From AP-15 sp963781215 (lineage in GTDB: Bacteria; Pseudomonadota; Alphaproteobacteria; ATCC43930; CGMCC-115725), in contig CAWAFE010000028.1 in NCBI GenBank assembly GCA_963781215.1, forward strand, positions 1 through 64,000: 64,000 nucleotides of DNA, in the 5' to 3' direction. Under the pieces are notes generated by a model. It was not told the DNA's origin. It ran no database searches and saw nothing but the letters and a program-made list of their open reading frames with translations. The position numbers and the translations under genes were made by a program. This document shows positions 9,001-17,814 of the stretch, one piece after another (within the stretch, counting starts at the first letter, position 1; every line of letters starts with the position of its first letter).

Positions 9001-10116
9001 TTAGAGGGGGAGGATGACTTGGCGCTCACGTTCAGCCTCCTCCGCCGCGAGTGAAGATAATGAGACACCGAGGAGCCGAATGCCTCTCGATACAGGAAAG
9101 AGAGGTTCGAGCAGGGCGTTGACGAGCTCTCCGAGTTCGCCTCGGGTTTTGATCTGCGTCTGGCCGGTGCGGCTTCGCGTGATCTGCCGGAAGTTAGAGA
9201 ACTTAACCTTAAGCGTGACGGTACGCCCATGAATACCGGAGCACTCGCAATACCCCCAGACCTTGTCGATGACCTCGCGGATAGCCTCACGCGCCGCTTC
9301 GTAGGTTGGGAGATCGGCGGGGAATGTGTTCTCGGCCCCGACGGATTTCCGTATCCGGTCGGCGCGGACGGGTCGCTCGTCGACGCCCCGCGCAGCCCAG
9401 TAATAGTAGGAGCCTGTTTTCCCGAAATGTTGCTGCAGGATGGTCAAAGTCTGCACCCTAAGGTCAAGCCCGGTTTCAATCCCGAGTCGCTTCATCTTCT
9501 TGGCTGTCGCGGGGCCGACGCCATGAAACTTCCTGACCGGCAGGGTCTCGACAAATACCGGCCCCATTTCGGGAGTGATAACGAAGAGCCCGTCAGGCTT
9601 GCGGTGATCCGAGGCAAGCTTGGCGAGGAACTTGTTGTAGGAGACGCCGGCCGAGGCCGTGAGCCCGGTTTCGGCGCGGATCCTTGCGCGGATCTCTTCC
9701 GCGATCTTTGTCGCCGAGATGATGCCCTTTAGGTTTTCGGTCACATCGAGATACGCCTCGTCGAGCGATAGCGGTTCGATAATCGGCGTGTATTCGGCGA
9801 AGATCTGCCGGATTTGGTCGGAGATCGCCTTGTAGGCATCGAACCGCGGCTTTACGAAGATCAGCTCCGGGCATCTGCGCTTGGCCGTAACTGACGGCAT
9901 CGCGGAGTGCACGCCGAACTTGCGTGCTTCGTAACTTGCGGCTGCGACGACGCCGCGTTCGCGCGATCCGCCGACTGCGACGGGTTTCCCGCGCAGCTTT
10001 GGATTGTCACGCTGTTCGACCGATGCGTAGAACGCATCCATGTCGATATGGATGATTTTGCGCGACCCTGCCGCCGCCTCGGCCGTCGGGCCGCCCGCGC
10101 GCTCTTCGGTCGCCAT
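9001..10116 (-). CDS. dinB: DNA polymerase IV
   Basis: A Y-family translesion polymerase of 371 residues. The catalytic palm carries IIHIDMDAFYASVEQRD near the N-terminus with the first metal-binding Asp, and PLSLDEAYLDVT with the Asp-Glu pair. Then come the thumb helix-hairpin-helix (KFHGVGPATAKKMKRLGI) and the little-finger domain (RKSVGAENTFPADL). The start at 10116 is chosen because GGGAGAGGGCTGAA directly precedes that ATG; more upstream starts would add an Arg-rich extension not seen in the family. I do not see the beta-clamp motif QLxLF clearly; the protein ends ERERQVILPL, where QVILPL may play that role. It is a single gene with no visible SOS box that I could confirm. Confidence 0.93.
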   Translation of the reverse strand: MATEERAGGPTAEAAAGSRKIIHIDMDAFYASVEQRDNPKLRGKPVAVGGSRERGVVAAASYEARKFGVHSAMPSVTAKRRCPELIFVKPRFDAYKAISDQIRQIFAEYTPIIEPLSLDEAYLDVTENLKGIISATKIAEEIRARIRAETGLTASAGVSYNKFLAKLASDHRKPDGLFVITPEMGPVFVETLPVRKFHGVGPATAKKMKRLGIETGLDLRVQTLTILQQHFGKTGSYYYWAARGVDERPVRADRIRKSVGAENTFPADLPTYEAAREAIREVIDKVWGYCECSGIHGRTVTLKVKFSNFRQITRSRTGQTQIKTRGELGELVNALLEPLFPVSRGIRLLGVSLSSLAAEEAERERQVILPL

Positions 10117-10519
10117 TTCAGCCCTCTCCCGATTCCCGTGCATGACTCTGGGCCACGGGATCCTCCGTTTCAGCGCCACTTGCTTGGCATGCGAGCGCCA
10201 ACATCAAGGCTTAGCGCGGCAGCGGTCAAGCCGCAGACGAAGCGCCCGGCGGGTACGGCGGGCGTAAAGGCCCGCTCCATGTCTCTGATTGTTTGATCCT
10301 TCGGCGGGCAAACGCGCAAGTGTATTTCTCTATCACCGACCCAGAATTGGTTCTATCGGCCGCGCTCGAATTGGCGGTCTCCCCACCCCGACGTCGCGGT
10401 CCAACGATGCGGTCTCGTACGGTTGCATCTGTTGCCGTTAGCGCCCGCTGGCCAACCCGCGGAGAATTTCGTTATCAATGCCTCGCGGGGGATGTGCGGC
10501 TACCGGGGCGCTCCGCCGC
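10117..10519. other. Intergenic stretch after dinB start
   Basis: No gene recognised. It separates the minus-strand dinB from an integrase remnant and a plus-strand GMC gene, so the dinB promoter should be here. No repeats or hairpins stood out. Confidence 0.4.
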
Positions 10520-10645
10520 GACATCATCTGCCTGAGTTTGCGGCTCGACCTTCTCGGAGATGCTGAGCGCATCGTCGACTTCGATCCCGAGATAGTGAAC
10601 AGTGCTTTCGAGCTTTGTGTAACCGAGCAGAAGTTGAACGCGCCC
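10520..10645 (-). pseudogene. Tyrosine recombinase C-terminal fragment
   Basis: About 42 codons on the minus strand translate as VQLLLGYTKLESTVHYLGI followed by EVDDALSISEKVE. This matches the C-terminal end of plasmid/phage-type tyrosine recombinases, which usually read LLGHTKLESTVRYLG with the catalytic Tyr in RYLG. The His of LLGH is Tyr here. No start or upstream domains are present, so it is a leftover. It sits in the leader of the following plus-strand GMC gene and overlaps its ribosome site region without disturbing it. Confidence 0.65.
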
Positions 10646-10670
10646 GCGCCAGCTGAGGGGAAGGTCCGGC

Positions 10671-12269
10671 ATGAACGATCCCGTGGATGTGCTGATTATC
10701 GGCGCCGGCGCGTCTGGTGCGGCCGTGGCCTGGAGCCTCGCGGAGACGAAGATGCACATCCTCTGCCTCGAACAGGGCGGCTGGATGAACCCCGCGACCT
10801 ATCCCAGCACGGGCCGCGACTGGGAGGCGCGCGCCTTTGGCGACTATTCCCCCAGCCCCAACATCCGGGCCCGGCCCGAAGACTACCCAATTAACGACGA
10901 CAGCTCGCCGATCAAGGTCGTCAACTTCAACGGCGTGGGCGGTGGCACCGTGATGTACACGGCGCATTTTCCGCGGCTCCATCCCTCCGACTTCCGCGTG
11001 AAGAGCCTCGACGGCGTGGCCGACGACTGGCCGATCGATTACGACACGCTGGCGCCGTTCTTCGCGGAGAATGACCGAATGATGGGGGTCTCTGGTCTCT
11101 CCGGCGATCCCGGCGTTCCGCCGAGGGACCCGCCGATGCCGCCGCTGCCACTTGGCCGCTCCGGCACCCGGCTGGCAAAGGCGATGAACCGGCTCGGCTG
11201 GCATTGGTGGCCGTCGGATACCACGGTCGCGACGGTGGATTACGAGGGACGCGCGCGCTGCATCAATCTGGGCCATTGCACACCCGCCTGCGCGCAGGGA
11301 GCGAAGGCGAGCACGGACATCACCTATTGGCCCGCCGCGCGCCGCGCCGGCGTTGAACTGCGCACGCATTGTCGGGTGCGTGAGATTACGACCAACGAGC
11401 ACGGCATGGCCGCGGGCGTCGTGTATTACGACCCGGACGGGATCGAGCGCTTTCAAGCTGCCGAGGTGGTCGTGCTCGCCTGCAACGGCGTCGGCACGCC
11501 GCGGTTGCTGCTTAATTCGGCCTCCGGGCGGTTCCCGAACGGGCTCGCTAATTCCAGCGGCCTCGTCGGCAAGAACCTGATGTTCCATCCCTATGCTCAG
11601 GTCTACGGCTATGTCGACGAGCAGACGGACAGCAACCGGGCGCCGCCGACTTGCCTATGGAGCAAGGAGTTCTACGAAACCGACCCGTCGCGGGGCTTTG
11701 TGCGCGGTTACACGTTTCAATTTGGCCGCGGTGTCGGACCGGTCGCCGAGGCCGTCGCCAGCGAAGCCAAGGGCCTCCTGCCCTGGGGCAAGGGCCATCA
11801 CGCCGCTTTCCGCCGCCTCAATGGTCATCGTCTGGGTCTGTCCGCGATCTGCGAGGACCTGCCGGAAGAGCACAACCGCGTCACGCTCGACCCGGTGCTC
11901 AAGGACAACCACGGCATCCCGGCGCCGTGTATCAACTACAGGATCGGCGAGAACTCGGCGCGCATGATGGCGCACGGTATCGCCCGCGCGAAGGAGATCC
12001 TGGCTGCGGCGGAGGCGACCGACATTTGCGTCAACAGCCCCATTCTGTACGGCGGCTGGCACCTTCTGGGTACCGCGCGAATGGGTGCCGATCCCGCCCG
12101 CTCGGTCGTCAACGAATGGGGGCGGTCGCACGACGTGAAAAACCTGTTCATCGTCGACGGCAGCCTGTTCGTCACCTCCGGCGGTGTCAACCCGACATCT
12201 ACGATTCAGGCCCTAGCGCTCTTCATCGCCGATCAGATGAAACAGCGCTTGGCCAACCTGTTCGATTGA
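10671..12269 (+). CDS. GMC family oxidoreductase, large flavoprotein subunit
   Basis: A 532-residue FAD-dependent GMC oxidoreductase of the type paired with a small helper subunit (gluconate 2-dehydrogenase-like and sugar/polyol dehydrogenases). The FAD motif is LIIGAGASGAAVAWSLAE, followed by NGVGGGTVMYTAHFPRL and a Cys-containing segment (CINLGHCTPACAQGAKAS) typical of this branch. The C-terminal catalytic region is GGWHLLGTARMG with the active-site His, then FVTSGGVNPTSTIQALALF. GGGGAAGG lies before the ATG. The stop is 8 bases from the next gene, which encodes the likely small subunit. The usual third partner, a membrane c-type cytochrome, is not next to them. I see no Tat or Sec signal in this chain; in this family the small subunit often carries the signal. 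Confidence 0.88.
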   Translation: MNDPVDVLIIGAGASGAAVAWSLAETKMHILCLEQGGWMNPATYPSTGRDWEARAFGDYSPSPNIRARPEDYPINDDSSPIKVVNFNGVGGGTVMYTAHFPRLHPSDFRVKSLDGVADDWPIDYDTLAPFFAENDRMMGVSGLSGDPGVPPRDPPMPPLPLGRSGTRLAKAMNRLGWHWWPSDTTVATVDYEGRARCINLGHCTPACAQGAKASTDITYWPAARRAGVELRTHCRVREITTNEHGMAAGVVYYDPDGIERFQAAEVVVLACNGVGTPRLLLNSASGRFPNGLANSSGLVGKNLMFHPYAQVYGYVDEQTDSNRAPPTCLWSKEFYETDPSRGFVRGYTFQFGRGVGPVAEAVASEAKGLLPWGKGHHAAFRRLNGHRLGLSAICEDLPEEHNRVTLDPVLKDNHGIPAPCINYRIGENSARMMAHGIARAKEILAAAEATDICVNSPILYGGWHLLGTARMGADPARSVVNEWGRSHDVKNLFIVDGSLFVTSGGVNPTSTIQALALFIADQMKQRLANLFD

Positions 12270-12277
12270 GGCAAGCG

Positions 12278-12724
12278 ATGTCCCCGGACGGCCCCCTGAC
12301 CCCGGCCCAGCGCGACGATCTGCGCGCCGTCGCAGGCATCATGATCCCGGCGAGCGCGGAATTCGATGTGCCCGGCGGGGATGACCCCGCGATCCAGGCC
12401 GACATCATCGCCACCCTGGGCCGCGACACGGGCTTGGTGCAGGAGGCGCTGGACGAGCTTGCACGCCTTTCCGGGCGGCCACTGGCCGGTCTCGACCATG
12501 CGCGGCAGGAGGTTGTGGCCATGGAACTGCGCGCAAGGTGCGGGGCCGCGGTGGCGACGCTCGCCCGCGTCGTACTCCAATGCTATTATCGCGACGACCG
12601 CGTCGTCCGCTCCCTCGGACTGGAGCCGCGGCCACCCTATCCGAAGGGCCACGTGCTGGAGGATGGGGACTGGTCGCTACTCGACCCCGTCCGGGCGCGC
12701 CCGCCGATGTGGCGCCGCCCTTAG
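12278..12724 (+). CDS. Small subunit of GMC dehydrogenase (gluconate 2-dehydrogenase subunit 3-like)
   Basis: A 148-residue protein that begins 8 bases after the GMC large-subunit stop and is clearly in the same operon. Features matching the subunit-3-like family are the early AGIMIPAS motif (the usual IPxD/IPAT region), mid-protein helices, and the C-terminal YYRDDRVVRSLGLEPRPPYPKGH followed by DWSLLDPVRARPPMWR, typical of short helper proteins encoded after GMC dehydrogenases. No signal peptide is seen, unlike many subunit-3 proteins. Its role would be to stabilise or anchor the flavoprotein. Just past its stop begins the remnant of a cyclase gene on the other strand. Confidence 0.7.
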   Translation: MSPDGPLTPAQRDDLRAVAGIMIPASAEFDVPGGDDPAIQADIIATLGRDTGLVQEALDELARLSGRPLAGLDHARQEVVAMELRARCGAAVATLARVVLQCYYRDDRVVRSLGLEPRPPYPKGHVLEDGDWSLLDPVRARPPMWRRP

Positions 12725-13206
12725 CCCTTCGCTCAGAAGGAGAGGGCGCAGATCCTCAAGGACGAAGGGCAGCCGGTCACACACCCGATCATGAACCGTA
12801 TTGGAGACGAACACCCCGCCGGCATCGGCCAAGGCCTCGATCCGTGCGGCGATGTTGACGCCGTCGCCATAGAGGTCGTCGCCCTCGACGATCGCGTCAC
12901 CGAGATTGATCCCGATGCGCCATTCGATGCGATTGCCGGCCGCGACACCTGTGTTGCGCTCGGGCATCGCCTGCTGCACCGCGACGGCCCAGCGCACCGC
13001 ATCCACGACGCTGGCAAACTCCACCAGCAGGCCGTCGCCGGTGGTCTTGACGATGCGGCCGGGTGCTCGTCAATTTTCGGATCGACCAGTTCACAGCGCA
13101 GCGCTTCGAGGCGTTCGAGCGTGCCTTCCTCGTCCGCACCCGTCAGCCGCGAATAACCCGCGACATCGGCGGCGAGGATTGCTGCGAGGCGGCGGGTCTG
13201 GCTCAC
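12725..13206 (-). pseudogene. Class III adenylate/guanylate cyclase, truncated and frameshifted
   Basis: From 13206 the frame reads MSQTRRLAAILAADVAGYSR and GADEEGTLERLEALR, a typical start of cyclase-TPR regulators including the metal-binding Asp in AADVAGYS. Near 13060 a one-base indel moves the homology to another frame, with KTTGDGLLVEFASVVDAVRW and GINLGDAIVEGDDLYGDGVN, covering the second metal-binding Asp region and the catalytic core. Similarity ends around FVLEDL, where an intact gene would continue into a linker and TPR or TolB-like domains. The gene is thus cut off at its 3' side next to the end of the GMC small-subunit gene. Confidence 0.8.
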
Positions 13207-13285
13207 GTCGCCTCGCCCATCGCCAGCCGCAGACCCGATAGCAACAGCTCACAGTGCGTCGGGTTCCGACGCGTGGGGCGCCTGC

Positions 13286-13462
13286 ATGGGCTGGTGGTTC
13301 GCCGTCGCCGGCGAGCTCCACACCCGGAACGAGACCCTTCCCGAGCACTGGAAGTACCAGCCGGCCGTCCAGCCCGTCGATCCCGACAACTCTCGTGCCG
13401 TCCTTTTCGCGGGCACCGCGACCGCGGCCCTCTTCGAATTCATCAAGACCATCGAGGGGACG
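13286..13462 (+). other. Possible coding fragment, unidentified
   Basis: A plus-strand stretch starting MGWWFAVAGELHTRNETL and running to ATAALFEFIKTIEGTPPDLL has almost only G or C at third positions and balanced residue use, as real genes here do. It runs into the antisense of a sigma-factor remnant with no recognisable end. I do not recognise the family. It may be a piece of another gene joined by rearrangement or a chance frame. Confidence 0.25.
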
Positions 13463-13690
13463 CCGCCGGATCTGTTGGCGTGCGATCTCCTGCTCGGGCG
13501 TCGGCTCGGGCACGTCACCCGTGAGCGTCTCGGCGATGCCGGTGAAGTCGACCGTCGGGCGCCGCTTGCGGAGGCGCCCGAGCGACTCGCCCCGGAACCG
13601 CTCGAGATGGGCGAACGCCCGCACATAGCTCTCCCGCAGCGCATCCTCGGCCTCCGCCTCGTTGGATGCGGCAGCGGCCGAAAGGTTCCC
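13463..13690 (-). pseudogene. ECF-type RNA polymerase sigma factor fragment
   Basis: The minus strand encodes NEAEAEDALRESYVRAFAHL then ERFRGES, a good match to sigma region 2 helices of RpoE-type factors. It continues directly into LGRLRKRRPTVDF, where an intact factor would have about 16 more residues between them, so an internal deletion is likely. It then ends at EQEIARQQIRR, where region 4 should begin. The DNA-recognition helix-turn-helix is missing. I infer a non-functional relic. Confidence 0.65.
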
Positions 13691-13698
13691 GGATTTTG

Positions 13699-14463
13699 TT
13701 ATCGTCGCGGCGCGTCCGGCGGCGGCGCGCGGCGGTAATGATAGCGGTAGAGCTCGGTTGCGAGCCCGATCCGGTGGTAGAGCGCCAGCCCCGGCGCATT
13801 GCCGGCTTCGACCTCGAGGCAGACGCCGACCGCTCCCTCGGATTCCGCCCAGGCCGCCAGCCTGCCGATGATCCGGCGGGCGTAGCCGCGGCGTCGCCGG
13901 CGGGGATCGGTCACCACCGATTCATAACAGAGTAGGCGGTCGTGTACGGCGCCATAGGCGAGCGCCGAAATCTCGCCGTCGTCCGCGAGCGCAGCGAATG
14001 CGATGGGGACGACCACCGAGCGGACGATCCGGCGGTAGATCCGGCTCTGCTCCGCGGTGTGGTGCTGCAGCGCCGCCATCGCCGCGAGCCATCGCCGGCT
14101 CGGACGCGCGGACAGCCGCACCTCCGGATCCCTCGCGGCTTGGACAGCGCCGAGAGTCCCGTAAAGGACGCAGCTCTCTCCCTCTTTCGTGTAGCCAAGC
14201 GCCTCCAGCCGCTGTTCGATGGACGGCGTGATCAACGAGGGCAGCCGAAAGATCGTCGGCCGGCCTTGCCGCCGATAGAGCGCCTCGCACGCCGCGATCA
14301 GGTCATCGTCGGTCCGAGGCGCGGCGCAGAGCGGGTTGGCGGAGTTGGCGCGCCTCGACAGCCCCTCGCCGAAGCGCAGCACCCAATCGCCGAGCCGCGC
14401 TTGCCGCAACCCCGGCCAAGCGTTCTGGCAGGTTTCCTCAACTCGCCATGCCAGGGCTTCCAC
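13699..14463 (-). CDS. GNAT family N-acetyltransferase
   Basis: A 254-residue protein with a C-terminal GNAT domain. The acetyl-CoA binding motif A is SVVTDPRRRRRGYARRIIGR (V-x-x-x-x-R-x-x-G-x-A), preceded by the beta-strands with AFAALADDGEISALAYGAV and followed by CLEVEAGNAPGLALYHRIGL, the standard motif B region. The N-terminal half (about 120 residues) carries NAWPGLRQARLGDWVLRFGE, typical of two-domain GNAT proteins. The start is a GTG. No operon partner is visible; the next minus-strand material is the sigma-factor remnant. The substrate is unknown. Confidence 0.82.
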   Translation of the reverse strand: MEALAWRVEETCQNAWPGLRQARLGDWVLRFGEGLSRRANSANPLCAAPRTDDDLIAACEALYRRQGRPTIFRLPSLITPSIEQRLEALGYTKEGESCVLYGTLGAVQAARDPEVRLSARPSRRWLAAMAALQHHTAEQSRIYRRIVRSVVVPIAFAALADDGEISALAYGAVHDRLLCYESVVTDPRRRRRGYARRIIGRLAAWAESEGAVGVCLEVEAGNAPGLALYHRIGLATELYRYHYRRAPPPDAPRR

Positions 14464-14743
14464 CTTATCGTACGCTTCTTGCCGGCGCGCCGTTCACTAC
14501 TCACAGTGGCCGGGCCGGGACGCGACTTCCGGTGCTTGGCGTAGTCGGCCGGTGGCCGCTACGGTCATCATTACGGTGATGCCGAGTGCCGATATCGCCG
14601 CGTGCATTTGTTCCCTCCTCGGATTGTGTACGATTTGGGCGCCGCTTCGTCGTTGCCTCGATCCTGGGGGGCGGTGGACGAAGGCGAGCCTTCCGATCGA
14701 CCTTGGCATTTTCCTTGCCGAGCGTCACCATCGACCAATCGGA

Positions 14744-15352
14744 ATGCCGCATGGGGTTCAGAGTGTGATTGCAACGGATAGCGGGGTGCTCGCGCAATTG
14801 TTCGAGAAGGCGCGCACCTTTTCCCATTGGCAGGCGCGGCCGGTTGCGCCAGCAATGGTGGAGGCGGCGTTCGCACTTGCCTGCCTCGGGCCGACGAGCG
14901 GCAACTGCCAGCCGCTGCGGCTCGTTTTGGTGCGCAGCCCAGACGCCAAGGCGCGGCTCCTGCCGTGCGTCTCCTCGGGCAATTTCGAAAAGGTGCGCAC
15001 CGCGCCCGTCACCGCGATCGTCGCCTGGGACCGCGAATTTTTCGAGCAGCTGCCGCGGCTCTACCCGCATGGCGACGCGCGCGGCTGGTTCACCACGAAT
15101 GTAGCGCTCGCCGAGGAGACTGCCCTGCGCAATTCGTCATTGCAGGGCGCCTATTTCATCCTCGCGCTGCGCGCGCAAGGCCTCGATTGCGGGCCGATGT
15201 CCGGGTTCGACGCCGACAAGGTCGACACGACGTTCTTTCCCGATCGGCGATGGCGGGTGAATTTCCTGTTGAACATCGGCTACGGCGATAGCAGCCGGCT
15301 GCACCCGCGGTTGCCGCGGCTCGGCTTCGACGAGGCCGCACGCTGGGAATAG
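14744..15352 (+). CDS. Malonic semialdehyde reductase RutE/HadB-like nitroreductase
   Basis: An FMN-dependent nitroreductase-fold protein of about 202 residues that closely follows the RutE/HadB subfamily. It shows LFEKARTFSHWQARPV, LGPTSGNCQPLRLVLVRS, VTAIVAWDREFFEQLPRLYP, HGDARGWF, ALRNSSLQGAYFILALRAQG, CGPMSGFDADKVD and LNIGYGDSSRLHPRLPRL. RutE reduces malonic semialdehyde to 3-hydroxypropionate in uracil breakdown; HadB-like members act as general NADH-dependent reductases. No other rut genes are nearby, so a pyrimidine role is not supported by context. The start is uncertain: ATG 14744 has a weak ribosome site, and GTG at 14765 preceded by GGGGTTC is a fair alternative. Confidence 0.88.
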   Translation: MPHGVQSVIATDSGVLAQLFEKARTFSHWQARPVAPAMVEAAFALACLGPTSGNCQPLRLVLVRSPDAKARLLPCVSSGNFEKVRTAPVTAIVAWDREFFEQLPRLYPHGDARGWFTTNVALAEETALRNSSLQGAYFILALRAQGLDCGPMSGFDADKVDTTFFPDRRWRVNFLLNIGYGDSSRLHPRLPRLGFDEAARWE

Positions 15353-15357
15353 CGGCG

Positions 15358-15681
15358 TTACTGAGCCGTCGATTTCGCGGTCGGGACGATCCGGGTCACG
15401 ACCATCGCCGAGCGGTCGAGGCAACCGCCGACCCTGGGCGCGATCGTGTTCTTCCAATAATCGGTCTCGTAGACAGCCTTGTAGAGCGCTTCGCGCTCGG
15501 CCTCGCTTTCGAAGCGGCGCAGCCAGACATAGGCCGAATCGTCAGTTTCGCCGCGGTAACTGCCAGTGATGACCATGCCCTTTGACACCTGAAAGGGGAT
15601 GATCTCCTCTTCCATGATCTTGACCCACTCGTTCATCTTGCCAGGCATAACTTTGTATTGACGCAGCTCGTAAAAGGCCAT
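15358..15681 (-). CDS. NIPSNAP family protein
   Basis: A 107-residue protein with one NIPSNAP (dimeric alpha/beta barrel) domain. It begins MAFYELRQYKVMPGKMNEWV and contains GSYRGETDDSAYVWLRRFES and REALYKAVYETDYWKN, the usual pattern. ATG 15681 is preceded by GGAGACGAG at 8 bases. Such small proteins occur widely in proteobacteria, often next to catabolic genes; their biochemical role is not settled. It converges with the RutE-like gene, leaving only 5 bases between the stops. Confidence 0.85.
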   Translation of the reverse strand: MAFYELRQYKVMPGKMNEWVKIMEEEIIPFQVSKGMVITGSYRGETDDSAYVWLRRFESEAEREALYKAVYETDYWKNTIAPRVGGCLDRSAMVVTRIVPTAKSTAQ

Positions 15682-15791
15682 CGCACTCGTCTCCGTGGGC
15701 TTGGTTGCACCCCTGGCAGCATAGCGGCGACCGGACATTCAAGCTAATCTTCCCTCGATACCGCCCGAAAATCGGCGATGGAGGACAAGGA

Positions 15792-17383
15792 ATGGCAAAT
15801 GACATCGCCACGGCCGATGTGGGCCTGGCGCTGGTGGTCGAGACCGCTTCGGGCAAATTACGCGGTGCGCGCGGCGACGGAATCCATTCGTTCAAGGGCG
15901 TCCCCTATGGCACCTCCACCGCCGGCCACAACCGGTTCATGCCGCCGCGCCCGCCGCAACCTTGGGCCGGGGTGCGCGACGCGCTCGCCTATGCCGGCCA
16001 CGCGCCGCAATCGCCGAACCGGCCCAAGCGCCGCCCCGAGCTCGAAACCATCCTCGGGCCGGCCGATCCGACGCCGGAGGGCGAAGACTGCCTGACCCTG
16101 AATGTGTGGACGCCGGGCCTCGGCAACGGCGGGAGGCGTCCGGTGATGGTGTGGCTGCACGGCGGCGGCTTCGCCTACGGCTCGGGCAACCGCGCCGTCA
16201 CCGACGGCGCCAATTTGGCGCGGCGCGGCGATGTCGTCGTGGTCAGCGTCAACCACCGCCTCAACATCCTGGGCCATCTGCATTTGGCCGATCTCGGCGG
16301 CCCGGAATGGGCGCATTCGGGGAATGCGGGCGTGCTCGACCTGGTCGCCGCACTCCAATGGGTGCGCGACAATATCGAACAATTCGGCGGCGATCCGGGC
16401 CGGGTGACGATCTTTGGCGAGTTCGGGCGGCGGCGGCAAGGTCAGCGTATTGCTGGCGATGCCGGCGGCGCGCGGGCTCTTCCACCGCGCCATCGTCCAG
16501 AGCGGTGCCGCGGTCCGCGTCTCGACGCGCGAGCGGGCGAACGCGCTCGCCGAGGCCGTGCTGAAGGAGCTGGGGCTCGGCCGCGGCGAATGCGAAGCTC
16601 TTGCAGACCATGCCAATCGAGCGGCTGCTGGCGGCGATGGCGCCGGCCTCGCACGCGGTCGGCCGCACCCGGTGGCCGCTTCTCGACCGCTACGATTTCG
16701 GGCCCGCGTAGTCAACTGGCGGCGACCTGCCGCAACATCCCGGCGAGCCCGGAGCGCCGGCGATCGCCGACGACATCCCGCTGTTGATCGGCGGCACCAG
16801 GGAGGAGAGCGCCTTCTTTCTCGCCAATGACGACGCGGTGTGGCGCGGAACCCTGGGCGAGGAGGATTTGCGGCAGCGTGTGGCGGCGGTGGCCGGCGCC
16901 GAGACCGAGGCGCTGCTCGCCGCCTATCGCGTGGCGATGCCGCAAGCGAGCCCGGGCGACCGGCTGATCGCGGCGTTGACCGGCTCGAACTTCTGGATCC
17001 GCACAGTATTGCTGGCCGAGCGCTATGCGGCGCGGCGTCGGGCGCCGGTCTACATGTACTCGCTCGATTGGCGCAGCCCGGCCCATGGCGGCCGCCTGAA
17101 GGCGCACCATGCGATGGATTTGCCCTTTGTCTTCGACAATCCCGATGTGCCGGACACAACCAGAGGCGCTGCCGGCGCCCGCGAGCTGGCCGCGCGGATA
17201 TCTGCGACCTGGATCGCCTTCGCCCACAACGGCAGCCCCGACCATCCGGCGATCCCGCCCTGGCCCGCCTATACCGGCGAGGACCGTGCGACGATGATCC
17301 TCGACACCGAGTGCCGCGTCGTGCACGACCCGGACCGCGAGGCGCGCCTGTTGTGGACCCGTGTCGTCGCTCCCAAGGATTGA
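15792..17383 (+). pseudogene. Type B carboxylesterase/lipase, several indels
   Basis: Alpha/beta hydrolase of the carboxylesterase type B family. The first frame carries GKLRGARGDGIHSFKGVPYG, EDCLTLNVWTP, VMVWLHGGGFAYGSGN (oxyanion hole) and DNIEQFGGDPGRVTIFGE. At the nucleophile elbow the expected GESGGGGK is disrupted by one extra T (GGCGAGTTCGGGC), so homology moves to the next frame (SGGGGKVSVLLAMPAARGLF). Near 16595 it moves to a third frame (LQTMPIERLLAAMAPASHAV), with a TAG at 16709-16711 and what looks like three extra bases around it. It then stays in frame through IGGTREESAFFLAND and YSLDWRSPAHGGRLKAHHAM (catalytic His region) to the stop at 17383. As written no active enzyme can be made. 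ATG 15792 follows GAGGACAAGG. Confidence 0.82.
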
Positions 17384-17814
17384 GGCATATCAACCAGGTC
17401 GCCGCGTCCGGGCGGGCGGAGCATAGGGGAGCGGTTGCGGCCTTTGGTTCGCCCGCGGCGGGTCCACGGGATGGTGGGACCGGTCCTTGGCGAATCATCC
17501 GCGCTGGTCCTACGCCCCCTGTTCCGCCTGCTTTATCAGGTCGAGATCAGGCATCGGCAACTCCCTTCGACGATGGACTCGTACCCCGCTCACGGGAGCC
17601 GATACCCGTAATGATACGATGCGACGATGGCAATTGTATGATTGTCAGTATCACAAGTACGGGCTCGCCGGGTTCGGCAGGCGAGTTGTCCACCCAAGGA
17701 ACCGGGGGGAGGCGCTGCTCTGGGCCGAGGAAGCGCGGCAAGAAAATTCCGGCTTGATGGCGCTGCGCCTCGATGCGCGGCAGGTCACACAGAGTGCCGC
17801 TGCGGCGCGCCCGT
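17384..17814. other. Intergenic stretch between esterase remnant and TPR gene
   Basis: No gene seen. A CCTGTTCCGCCTG segment at about 17518 followed by TTTATCAGG recurs almost identically at about 30082 (there with TTTTAACAGG), which hints at a small dispersed repeat. Both flanking genes end here (convergent). Confidence 0.4.

Noticed and set aside
15858..17498. 546-codon minus-strand open frame
   Set aside because: It lies opposite the esterase gene, is Arg/Ala/Pro-rich without domains, and mirrors the GC-rich third positions of the real gene.
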